A stretch of DNA of 59,044 bases, taken from an uncultured Eubacteriales bacterium (GTDB lineage: Bacteria > Bacillota > Clostridia > Oscillospirales > Acutalibacteraceae). The position numbers and the translations under genes were made by a program. Shown here one piece after another: positions 18,201-25,902 of this stretch (positions within the stretch are counted from its first letter, which is position 1; each line of letters opens with the position of its first letter). Below the pieces are notes generated by a model that did no database searches, was not told the origin of the DNA, and saw nothing but the letters and a program-made list of their open reading frames with translations. Location: the NCBI GenBank assembly GCA_900314795.1, contig OMWP01000036.1, positions 1-59,044 of the forward strand. The letters run 5' to 3'.

Positions 18201-18294
18201 GGTTTTCCAGTGGGATAAATGGGAGACCGTCAAGTATACCTCCCGCCGCAAGGAGAGCTTTGATTTACTCAAACAATTCTATATAAGACAATAA
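15208..18294 (+). CDS. Membrane-anchored pseudo-glycoside-hydrolase of the exopolysaccharide cluster
   Basis: 1028 residues. A charged cytoplasmic tail (1-45), one membrane helix (about 46-68) and a very large extracytoplasmic part. Residues 140-300 resemble a glutamine-amidotransferase-like alpha/beta domain (LLYLSDAYG, ESGAPIIAEST, GPGILLVSSDGKIIILE). Residues 440-780 align by eye with the TIM-barrel of the two hydrolase-like proteins encoded at 20932 and 23169, and residues 790-1028 with their C-terminal sandwich domain (YIRLPWTWLNVSDPSKK against [17 protein letters not shown]). The two presumed catalytic Glu are replaced (Cys578 and Ser711), so it is probably non-catalytic and may bind the growing glycan. 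AAGGCGGT precedes the ATG. Confidence 0.72.
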   Translation: MSKEKKNKQNDFVPTTPEEKAFEEQQETRQRKVRPFVKRLKWYHIVAAVIVIFLVLLFGIWHLIPKKTMNVAVLDKTVLAYADDENIVKHTVYRKHQGFYWILHQQRYVKPDGKYYDYKKDYFGPMLDGEGNFDHNVELKDADSTPDLLYLSDAYGLGNDTFGHYNGGSPLNGGITDDDMSYISFAHESGAPIIAESTFFSSPLSDSVRAQLIALTGVNPTKWIGRYIVDLEDFTDVPDWAPPMYEQQEGVEWRFTGPGILLVSSDGKIIILEQNTDFLSKNLLRIYINEEYRKEFSGCGKCNFYNWFELVEPNYGVETLATFDFDLNATGMEKISEISKTPRFCAISRNQEEGYAPVYYFAGDCNDYVNGDRYGDFLFSNQFFKFLSYDRQGDISNFYWRFYNPLIRHILSDTKSKKYVEDKEEHAEVSRINNGSFQVLVDEKWRGMTLKAAALNAQEPGKATYSRDFTYYEDLIKSAGEMGVNCLVAKDLLPPEFYAAVSRYNKNPENGKIYILQRTGVPDGLSAADYLTSDGLDQWKNAVTTTINALHGNGHAQSEKLGAATYFIDVSEYVLGVCIDPALNAKNTAAMSGLSSYSYSGDYVKDNKGIAGFAAYLYDTAQKVSYENYDYYTPIAVSSSYDMIKGMTGVKDKNAYVLKDIASADCEEYYFNDVPLDNEQIAGGKKSDSVEAKYRSACNELQKLTSPVLASGVSFSDVNAVYDQNAVSEAQQGEWLTSALKAAKESGVLGATVYDLNDTWADVDDDMRFFTSSASNSYLWHNTCDRKQMTGLIALDSVMPETPGLVLSDDDLAQAVSMYSDAGYLYITLQLLEEIDYKENAMFIGLDTFQRNDGEYYYADDFTANSLSGMEYSLRFEGKQNAALYVIETYDRSKGSAYTKESYTGDYNKVADLSYGGFTSGDTQFYQTGSTIYIRLPWTWLNVSDPSKKLVINDTSFKENTAKTVTTNGVLVSVMIGERKEGDVMYAFPVDKHDPGYKVFQWDKWETVKYTSRRKESFDLLKQFYIRQ

Positions 18295-18356
18295 ACACGG
18301 GCTGATCAAAAAAGCCCATACCTCCCCCGGGAGGCCGACAAACAGGAGATAACCGC

Positions 18357-19427
18357 TTGAAGATTGAACTGATAGCCGTTATCGGTTTACTGCTGTGCCT
18401 GCTGATCATAGGCATAGAGTACATTCTTCTTTATCGTATGGCTGAGCTGCAGGATGAGCACACAGCCCGCAACGATAACATCAGGCGCAGGCTTGATATC
18501 CATGTGGAAGGGGTGCTCTATGCACCCACACAGGGCAGCCGTGACGCCGAGATCACGGCATTGGCAAATGAAATAAACGGCGAATTCGCTGTTTACGAAA
18601 TGGCCGTCAAGGAAATAAAAGAACATAAAGGCTCCGGCTTTGATGAAGAAGCCAAGGAGAAGCTGATCGAGCGCATCAACACACAGGTCGATCCCGTCGC
18701 GATGTATGCCAAGATGCTCGACGAGGGCGATGTATACCACAAGGGCTACGCCTGCAGAAGGCTTGCCGGCCTGGGCGCCATGGAGTATCGCGATAAGATC
18801 AAGGAATGTGTCGACAGCAAGGACAGAGATCTGTCCTATAACGCCGCGATGGCGCTGTGTCAGATGGGCGACGTCTATGAGGTCGCCGCCTATCTGCTGA
18901 GCATCGAGAACGATACACAGTACTCGGGCAGGATCGTCAACGAGTTCTTTGCTCAGTTTACCGGAGATCGGGAAGAGCTCGCCATGAAGATCTTTGAAAA
19001 ATGCAACAAGTACATGAAATGTACCGTCATCAAGACGATCGCTCAGTATAAGATCGACGGGTTCAGAAATATGTATCTCGAGGGCGCGTCGGGCAACGAT
19101 ACCCAGCTCAAGATCGCGTGCGTCAAGGCGCTCGCTGCCTTTGGTTATCCCGAGGATGAACAGATCCTGCAGATCGCCGCGGCTGACAAGGACTGGGTGA
19201 TCCGTTCTTCGGCAGTCAGAGGACTGTCGCTCTTAAAGACGCAGACCGCGCTCAATACCGTCAAGCATGCTTTGGGCGACAAGGAATGGTGGGTGCGCCA
19301 GACCGCGGCACAGTCGATCACCCGCATGGACATCTCGCCCAAGGATCTGGAAGAGATCCTCGGCGGCTACGACCGTTTTGCCGCCGACGCGATGAAGAAC
19401 GTGCTGTATAAAACGGTCGACACTTGA
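18357..19427 (+). CDS. Membrane-anchored HEAT-repeat protein
   Basis: 356 residues. One N-terminal membrane helix (IAVIGLLLCLLIIGIEYILLY) then about 100 charged residues and, from about 110 on, HEAT/PBS-lyase-like helical repeats: YACRRLAGLGAMEYRDKI, YNAAMALCQMGDVYEVAAYL, KIACVKALAAFGYPEDEQIL, IRSSAVRGLSLLKTQTALN and WVRQTAAQSITRMD. These are protein-interaction solenoids. Its place directly before the synthase gene suggests a scaffold for it. The start is TTG at 18357, six bases after AGGAGAT. Confidence 0.75.
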   Translation: MKIELIAVIGLLLCLLIIGIEYILLYRMAELQDEHTARNDNIRRRLDIHVEGVLYAPTQGSRDAEITALANEINGEFAVYEMAVKEIKEHKGSGFDEEAKEKLIERINTQVDPVAMYAKMLDEGDVYHKGYACRRLAGLGAMEYRDKIKECVDSKDRDLSYNAAMALCQMGDVYEVAAYLLSIENDTQYSGRIVNEFFAQFTGDREELAMKIFEKCNKYMKCTVIKTIAQYKIDGFRNMYLEGASGNDTQLKIACVKALAAFGYPEDEQILQIAAADKDWVIRSSAVRGLSLLKTQTALNTVKHALGDKEWWVRQTAAQSITRMDISPKDLEEILGGYDRFAADAMKNVLYKTVDT

Positions 19428-19522
19428 TCCGTCATCTTTAACCGGATCTCATGATCGGCTGTGTGAGCTGACAAATCCGGCTCATTATTGATAAGTATGT
19501 ATCAGATTAGGAGGAACAGACT

Positions 19523-20935
19523 GTGGGATTTTTGAATGCGATACGCAGCTTTATTGTTGTATTCAATTACTTCTGCATGGCTTTTACGCTGTTGCTCAAC
19601 TTTATATACATCGTCCAGCTCTTTGTGTCCTTGTTCCGCGTACACCGCAATTATAACAAGACCTTTTCCGATGATTATCTCAGCTATGAGGACAGTGAAA
19701 ACCTCCTGCCCATCTCGCTGATCATCCCCGCATATAACGAGCAGGAGCATATCGTGCAGAATGTCCGCTCGCTGATGAAGCTCAACTACCCGCATTTTGA
19801 GATCATCGTTGTCAACGACGGCTCAACGGATAAGACGGGCGAGCGGGTGATCAACGCCTTTCATATGCACAAGATCGAGACCTCGATCCGCTACCAGATC
19901 CCGACACAGAAGATCGAGGCGGTCTATTACAGCAAGACCTACCCCAACCTTTTGTATGTACAGAAGGCTAACGGCGGTAAGTCCGACGCGCTGAACGCGG
20001 GCATCAACATCTCGAAATATCCGCTGTTCACCTGTCTGGACGCTGACTCCCGTATCGAGAAGGACGCGCTGCTGCGCCTTTCGCTGGAGTTCATCAAGGA
20101 TTCCCGCACCGTCGTCGCGGGCGGTATCGTGCGTATCGCGAACGGCTCCAAGATCGTCGACGGCGAGCTCAAGGGCTTTACCATGCCCAAAAAGCTCATC
20201 GAGCGTTTCCAGATCGTCGAATACTACCGTTCATTTTTGATGGGACGTGTATTCTGGAGCGCGTCCAACTCCCTGCTCATCGTCTCGGGCGCTTTCGGAC
20301 TGTTCCGCAAGCAGACCGTCATCGAGGTGGGCGGCTATAAGAAGAACACCATCGGTGAGGATATGGAGATCGTTGTCCGTATCCATCACTATATGCGCAA
20401 GCATCGCAGAAAATACAAGGTCATATTCAACGAATTCTCGGTATGCTGGACACAGGGCCCGATGTCGCTCAACGATATCCGCAGCCAGCGCCGCCGCTGG
20501 CAGATCGGTTTGATGGATACACTGATCTCGCACGCGAGCATGACCTTTAACCCCCGATACGGCTTTGTCGGTATGGTATCGATGCCATACAACTGGATCT
20601 TTGAACTGTTTGGCGCAGCGGTCGAAACGATCGGTTACTTCCTGATACCGTTCACGCTGATCATGGGCGAGTTGAATATGTTCTTCTTCGTCATCTATTT
20701 CCTGCTGTCGGTATCCTTGGGTGTTATCCTGTCCGAGGGCAGTCTGGTGCTGGAGCAGTACACCCACCGCGCCGCGATGACCGCCAAGCAGAGCATCGCG
20801 ATCTCCGTATACGCGATCCTTGAGAACTTCGGCTATCGACAGATCATCACCATCTTCCGTATGGAGGGTATCATCAAATACCGTAAGCTCCGCAAAACGT
20901 GGGGCAAGATCAAGCGTAAGGAGTTTGAGCAATGA
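19523..20935 (+). CDS. Processive family 2 glycosyltransferase (exopolysaccharide synthase)
   Basis: 470 residues, GTG start after AGGAGG. One or two N-terminal membrane helices, a GT2 catalytic domain and about three C-terminal helices, the layout of PgaC/HasA-type synthases. Catalytic motifs are all present: VVNDGSTDKT (Asp99), LDADS (Asp173, Asp175), IGEDME (Glu279-Asp280) and QRRRW (Gln322-Trp326), the last marking processive beta-glycan synthases. There is no PilZ domain, so c-di-GMP control would be transcriptional or through a partner. The substrate sugar cannot be told from sequence. Confidence 0.88.
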   Translation: MGFLNAIRSFIVVFNYFCMAFTLLLNFIYIVQLFVSLFRVHRNYNKTFSDDYLSYEDSENLLPISLIIPAYNEQEHIVQNVRSLMKLNYPHFEIIVVNDGSTDKTGERVINAFHMHKIETSIRYQIPTQKIEAVYYSKTYPNLLYVQKANGGKSDALNAGINISKYPLFTCLDADSRIEKDALLRLSLEFIKDSRTVVAGGIVRIANGSKIVDGELKGFTMPKKLIERFQIVEYYRSFLMGRVFWSASNSLLIVSGAFGLFRKQTVIEVGGYKKNTIGEDMEIVVRIHHYMRKHRRKYKVIFNEFSVCWTQGPMSLNDIRSQRRRWQIGLMDTLISHASMTFNPRYGFVGMVSMPYNWIFELFGAAVETIGYFLIPFTLIMGELNMFFFVIYFLLSVSLGVILSEGSLVLEQYTHRAAMTAKQSIAISVYAILENFGYRQIITIFRMEGIIKYRKLRKTWGKIKRKEFEQ

Positions 20936-23172
20936 AGAAGATCGTCATCTCTGTTGTCGCTACTATCGTTGTGCTCTTTTTTCTGGCGCAAACCGGACTT
21001 CTCGCTCCCTTCGGCATCAAACAGCTCTCTGTTTTCGGACGTGAGAACAAGAAAAGCTCCGATGTCGATACCTCGAGCGAAGAGTATATGGATACATCCG
21101 CTAACCTGAGCTACCGCTTTAAGGCGGATGGCGATTATTTCAGCGTTTATCGCAACGGCGGTTGGAGCGAGACGTTCATGACCGGCGTTAACATCGGTGC
21201 GTCGGAGCCTGCTCTTTTCCCGGGCGATCTCACCATCAGCTATGAGACCTATCTGAGATGGTTCAAGTATATCAGCGAGATGAACTGTAACTGCATCCGT
21301 GTCTATACCACTATGCGACCGCAGTTTTATCTGGCGCTCAACGATTTTAATAAAGAAGCAGATAATCCGATCTACCTTTTCCAGGGCGTGTGGGTCAACG
21401 AGGATGATATTGAGCGTCTGAGTGACGTTTACGCCGAGAACGGGAAGATCCTCACGGACTTCAAAAAGGATGTGTTGACCACCGTCGACGTCATTCACGG
21501 CAATGCGGTCATCCCCGAAAGCCCCGGTAAAGCCTCCGGTACCTACCGCACGGATGTGTCGCGCTGGATGGCGGGCTGGATCGTCGGTATCGAGTGGGAT
21601 CCCAACCTCGTTATCAACACCGATGAACAGCATCCCGATATGCGCGACTATGACGGCAACTACCTGTATACACAGAGTGCTACTCCGTTTGAAGCCTTCC
21701 TGTGCAGGGTCGGCGACGCGCTGATCGATCACGAGACCGATCAATATAACTTCCAGGTGCCGCTCGCGTTCACCAACTGGATCACCACCGATCCGCTGAG
21801 CCATCCCAACGAGCCGCACTTTGACGAGGATAAGGCGACCGTGAACACCGAGAACATCAAGTTCCGCAACTTCGGTCCCGGTATGTTCGTATCCTACCAT
21901 ATCTACCCCTACTACCCCGACAGCCTCAATTATCAGGAGGACTATCTGAACAACAAAAACAGCGAGGGTAAGGTCGACACCTATTCGGCATACCTCAAGG
22001 ATCTGAAGCTGGTGCACACCCTGCCGATGCTCGTCGCCGAGTTCGGTATCCCGACCTCACGCGGTATGGGACATGAGAGCGTGATGGGCTATAACCAGGG
22101 TCACGTCGATGAAAACGCCCAGGGCGCTATGCTCACGGATATGTTCGACTCCATCTACGACACAGGCTATGCCGGCGGACTGATGTTCACATGGCAGGAC
22201 GAGTGGTTCAAGCGTACATGGAACAACGTCATGTTCGATATCGCCGACCGCCGTCCGTTCTGGTCCAATATCCAGACCACCGAGCAGTGCTTCGGTATCC
22301 TGTCCTTTGACCCCGGTGAGAAATACACCGTCTGCTACCCTGACGGCGATCTGTCCGAGTGGGATAACACCGATGCGACCGTGACGACCGATCAGGGTGA
22401 TCTGTACGTCCGCAGTGATGAGCGTTATCTGTATCTTATGGTCAAGGCAAAGGACTATGACTTTAACAACGACACCCTCTATATCCCGATCAACACGATT
22501 GCGGGTCAGGGCAATACCAAGGCGCCGGACTATGATCTGACCTTCGACGACGGCGCGGATTTTCTGATCAAGCTGCACGGCGCGAGCGACTCCCACATCT
22601 ATGTGGATCGTTATTATGACGCGTTCAATTACCATTTTGTCGAATCCCGTATTTTGTCGGATTTCCCTGTGTTGAAGGACTCGAACAAAAAGGACAGCGG
22701 TAACTTTGACGAGATGATGATGTGCTACGGCTACCATCTCAAGGTGGGCGGTACCGGCGTTGAGGTGCCGGATAAGGCGTATGAAACGGGTAAGTTCCAG
22801 TACGGCAACGGCAATCCCGACACCGAGGGCTATGCCTCTCTCTCCGATTTCTGTTACGGTAACGGCGGCGTAGAGCTGCGCATCCCGTGGCAGCTGCTCA
22901 ACGTCATGGATCCCTCTTCCAAACAGCAGATGGGCGATTTTCAGGAGGAGCAGGTATTTACGCCGCAGGATTTTGACGCGTTCGACTTTGGCTTCGGCTA
23001 TGTAACCGGTAACGAAAAGCTGAGCATCACATTCTCCGGCAGTTACAGCTTTAACGAATGGACGACTCCCACCTGGCACGAGCGCCTCAAGCCCTCTTAC
23101 TATGAATTGCAGAAATACCTGCAAACCTATCGCGATAACGAAAAAAGCAATAAAAAAGGAGTGACAAAATGA
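20932..23172 (+). CDS. Exported glycoside-hydrolase-like protein A
   Basis: 746 residues; its ATG overlaps the synthase stop (ATGA). An N-terminal hydrophobic segment (about 4-24) without a lipobox acts as signal or anchor. Residues 60-430 have a clan-A-like TIM-barrel pattern: [36 protein letters not shown] (Glu221), [12 protein letters not shown] (Glu370) and [14 protein letters not shown]. Residues 450-720 form a beta-rich, probably carbohydrate-binding domain. Two Glu at the ends of strands 4 and 7 would be acid/base and nucleophile. It likely trims or modifies the polymer made by the neighbour. Confidence 0.75.
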   Translation: MKKIVISVVATIVVLFFLAQTGLLAPFGIKQLSVFGRENKKSSDVDTSSEEYMDTSANLSYRFKADGDYFSVYRNGGWSETFMTGVNIGASEPALFPGDLTISYETYLRWFKYISEMNCNCIRVYTTMRPQFYLALNDFNKEADNPIYLFQGVWVNEDDIERLSDVYAENGKILTDFKKDVLTTVDVIHGNAVIPESPGKASGTYRTDVSRWMAGWIVGIEWDPNLVINTDEQHPDMRDYDGNYLYTQSATPFEAFLCRVGDALIDHETDQYNFQVPLAFTNWITTDPLSHPNEPHFDEDKATVNTENIKFRNFGPGMFVSYHIYPYYPDSLNYQEDYLNNKNSEGKVDTYSAYLKDLKLVHTLPMLVAEFGIPTSRGMGHESVMGYNQGHVDENAQGAMLTDMFDSIYDTGYAGGLMFTWQDEWFKRTWNNVMFDIADRRPFWSNIQTTEQCFGILSFDPGEKYTVCYPDGDLSEWDNTDATVTTDQGDLYVRSDERYLYLMVKAKDYDFNNDTLYIPINTIAGQGNTKAPDYDLTFDDGADFLIKLHGASDSHIYVDRYYDAFNYHFVESRILSDFPVLKDSNKKDSGNFDEMMMCYGYHLKVGGTGVEVPDKAYETGKFQYGNGNPDTEGYASLSDFCYGNGGVELRIPWQLLNVMDPSSKQQMGDFQEEQVFTPQDFDAFDFGFGYVTGNEKLSITFSGSYSFNEWTTPTWHERLKPSYYELQKYLQTYRDNEKSNKKGVTK

Positions 23173-25289
23173 AAAGGATAACAGCGCTGCTTTTGGCGTT
23201 GATGACGCTTTTTCTTGTCGCCTGCTCAAAGGATAAAGAAGATAAAAACGCCGGTGTTCCCGGGCAGATCACTCTGCCCGATACACAGGGCGTTTTTATG
23301 CCTTTTTATGCCGCCGATGACGGCTATCTCTATCGCAATGCCGGAGATAAAAAGGGTGAGCTGTTCTATGTCAACGGCGTCAACATGGGCTTGACGGAGC
23401 CGCAGACCGATCTTGCGTCTCCCGATACCACCTACGACACCTATATGGATTGGTTCAAAAAGATCGCCGCCATGAACGCCAACACCATCCGCGTGTTCAC
23501 CATCATGAATCCCGATTTCTACCGCGCGTTCTCCGATTATAATCAAAACAACAGCGATCCGCTGTATCTGATACAGGGCATCTGGTTCTCCGAGGATCTG
23601 ATGGTTGAGCTCACGGACGCGCTCGAAAGCGACAAGATCCTGATCTCGGCATTCAAGCGCTCCGTTACCGAGACGATCGACGCCATCCACGGCTCCAGCG
23701 ACTATACCACCTACGGAAAGTTCAGCCCCGCGATCTATGACCGCGATATCTCCGATTATGTGGTCGGGTATATCCTCGGACTGGAATACCCCGCCTCGTT
23801 TGTGGAGGAGACCAACGCTTCTCATCCCAACATGGCGGATTATAAGGGAAAGTATCTTTCGACCGCGGAAGGCTCAGCGCCGTTCGAGGCGTTTTTGTGC
23901 GAGGTCGGCGACACGCTGATCACCTACGAGAGCGACGCCTATTCCTGTCAGATCCCTGTCGCATTCCTGAACTGGCAGACCCTCGATACCTTAAAGCACA
24001 GTGCCGAACCCTTCGCGGAGGAAGAGGACGCACAGAGCGTCAATACCGAGAAGATCAAAGCGTCAGACAACTACTACGCCGGACTCTTTGCCGCGGTGGA
24101 TGTGTACCCCTACTATCCCGAATTTATGAATCATCAAAAGGAGTATACACAGACGGAGGATAACTATCTCGCTTATCTCAACGATCTGAAAGCGACCTAT
24201 ACCGTTCCGTTGCTTATCGCCGAATACGGTCTGAGCACCTCGCGCGGGATCGCGCACACAGGGATCAACGGCTATCAGCAGGGCGGCTTGACAGAACAGC
24301 AGCAGGGCGAGCTGGACGCGAGGATGGCGCGGGATATTTGCAGCGCGGGCTGCTGCGGAGGACTGCTCTTCTCATGGCAGGACGAATGGTTCAAGCGCAC
24401 CTGGAATATGGAGATGTATTATCCGGATAAGGCGGCTGACCGCACGCATGACCTGTCCTCTGCGGAACAAAGCTACGGCGTGATGGCGTTCGATGTCTCC
24501 GCCGCTTATCCCGACGGAGAACCCTCGGAGTGGAACGCGACCACCGGTATCGGCGACAGCAGAGTATGCGCGCGGTATGACGCGGAGTATCTGCATTTGC
24601 TCATATCCCTGCCGGAGGGCTTCAACTTTGACAAAGATACCTATTATATCCCCGTACAGGTGACGGGTGAGGGCAGTACCGCTAAAAAGGATAGCTCCCT
24701 GACCTTTTCGGAACCGGTCGATTATCTGATCGAGATCAATGGCAAAGACAACACGCGTGTGCTGTGCGACGCTTACCGCGACGCCTTCTATTTCCGCCAG
24801 AATGTGCGCCGCAAGATCTTCGGCAAGGATAAGGCTGAGCCCGCCGTGAAAAACAGCGGCGAGTATCATCCGACCTATATGCTGACGGCGAATGAGATGT
24901 ATTTGCCCGATGAGGACGTCACGCTCGAGCCGCAGTATTACGAAACAGGCAAGCTGCTCTATGGCAACGCCAATCCCGACAGCAGCGACTTTAACTCGCA
25001 GGCTGATTTTTGCCTTTCGGGCAACAAACTCGAGATCCGCATCGCATGGTATCTGCTCGGTATCAAGAACCCCCGCACCAAGGCGTGTATCGGTGAGCTG
25101 AGCGGCAAGGATATCACCTTCACTACCTTTGATACCATCAAGCTCGGCGCGGGAACTCAGGGAGAGATCACGCTGTATGATACGGAATTCTCCGGACTGA
25201 AGATCACCTCGTATGACCAAAGGCTGAAAAAATCATACGCTATCATGGCAGAGACCTTCAAGGAGCTGCCGTCCTTTACCACTAAATAA
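23169..25289 (+). CDS. Exported glycoside-hydrolase-like lipoprotein B
   Basis: 706 residues; the start overlaps the preceding stop by four bases, indicating translational coupling. A lipoprotein signal (LVAC, Cys19) is followed by the same two domains as the upstream paralogue: [37 protein letters not shown] (Glu206), [12 protein letters not shown] (Glu352) and [14 protein letters not shown], then a C-terminal sandwich with [14 protein letters not shown]. The pair are clear duplicates with both presumed catalytic Glu kept. Last gene of the operon. Confidence 0.75.
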   Translation: MKRITALLLALMTLFLVACSKDKEDKNAGVPGQITLPDTQGVFMPFYAADDGYLYRNAGDKKGELFYVNGVNMGLTEPQTDLASPDTTYDTYMDWFKKIAAMNANTIRVFTIMNPDFYRAFSDYNQNNSDPLYLIQGIWFSEDLMVELTDALESDKILISAFKRSVTETIDAIHGSSDYTTYGKFSPAIYDRDISDYVVGYILGLEYPASFVEETNASHPNMADYKGKYLSTAEGSAPFEAFLCEVGDTLITYESDAYSCQIPVAFLNWQTLDTLKHSAEPFAEEEDAQSVNTEKIKASDNYYAGLFAAVDVYPYYPEFMNHQKEYTQTEDNYLAYLNDLKATYTVPLLIAEYGLSTSRGIAHTGINGYQQGGLTEQQQGELDARMARDICSAGCCGGLLFSWQDEWFKRTWNMEMYYPDKAADRTHDLSSAEQSYGVMAFDVSAAYPDGEPSEWNATTGIGDSRVCARYDAEYLHLLISLPEGFNFDKDTYYIPVQVTGEGSTAKKDSSLTFSEPVDYLIEINGKDNTRVLCDAYRDAFYFRQNVRRKIFGKDKAEPAVKNSGEYHPTYMLTANEMYLPDEDVTLEPQYYETGKLLYGNANPDSSDFNSQADFCLSGNKLEIRIAWYLLGIKNPRTKACIGELSGKDITFTTFDTIKLGAGTQGEITLYDTEFSGLKITSYDQRLKKSYAIMAETFKELPSFTTK

Positions 25290-25307
25290 AGAGTAAACCG
25301 CCACAGC

Positions 25308-25337
25308 AAGCAGACGTTCCCCGCGGAACGCCTGCTC
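25308..25337 (+). terminator. Hairpin after the exopolysaccharide operon
   Basis: AGCAG.CGTTCC pairs with GGAACG.CTGCT around CCGC. It is followed by CAGTTTGT, a weak T-run, so termination strength is uncertain. Confidence 0.45.
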
Positions 25338-25377
25338 AGTTTGTCGAAAAAGTATCGATATAATATGAGCAGACGTT

Positions 25378-25720
25378 TTCTAAGGCTCCTTTTGGTAAAA
25401 GGCACCCCCGTTGGGGGAATGTCCAAAGGACAAGGGGGGAGCCGCTTCCGGCGAGGAGCTGTCGCCTGTTGGCGACTGAGGAATTGCATAAATTGATCGA
25501 CCAAAGGGAGAAACCTATTAATTATCAAGGCTTGATCAACACTATTCTTATGGTAACTCGCTTTGCTCAAACAATTGATACAATTCATCCGCCTCCTTGC
25601 TCAGGCACCTTCTGAGGAGTTGTCCAAATCTCTGATTTGGTGAACAACTCCCATGCAACAGCGCTCCAAGAGCGGTTTATCCGCGATTGGCTTAGCGCCA
25701 CTTTGAAAAAAATCAAAATT
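25378..25720. repeat. Repeat-rich intergenic region
   Basis: No gene is seen between 25290 and 25902. At 25383-25490 several nested palindromes occur (CCCCCGTTGGGGG, GTCCAAAGGAC, GTCGCCTGTTGGCGAC). At 25618-25705 a block (GTTGTCCAAATCTCTGATTTGG, then CATGCAAC, CTCCAAGAGCG and GATTGGCTTAG) matches, in inverted orientation, the inner part of the MITE at 44431-44632. Confidence 0.6.
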
Positions 25721-25830
25721 TGTGTTGTTTTGTTGTAATGTTGTTGTATTGCGCCTGCTAAACTTTATACTAAGTATCCATTAAACAGAATGAAATAACC
25801 GATAAAACCAATTGACAAACCAACATAAGC

Positions 25831-25862
25831 GAACCCCCTGTTCCTCGGAACAGGGGGTTTAT
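25831..25862. terminator. Bidirectional terminator-like hairpin
   Basis: AACCCCCTGTTCC and GGAACAGGGGGTT form a perfect 13-bp stem with a two-base loop, between the convergent exopolysaccharide operon and the GGDEF-EAL gene. T-runs are short on both strands. Confidence 0.65.
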
Positions 25863-25902
25863 CTTGTGATTGACGCGGTGAATCTATCGATGCAGGTTAC
25901 GG

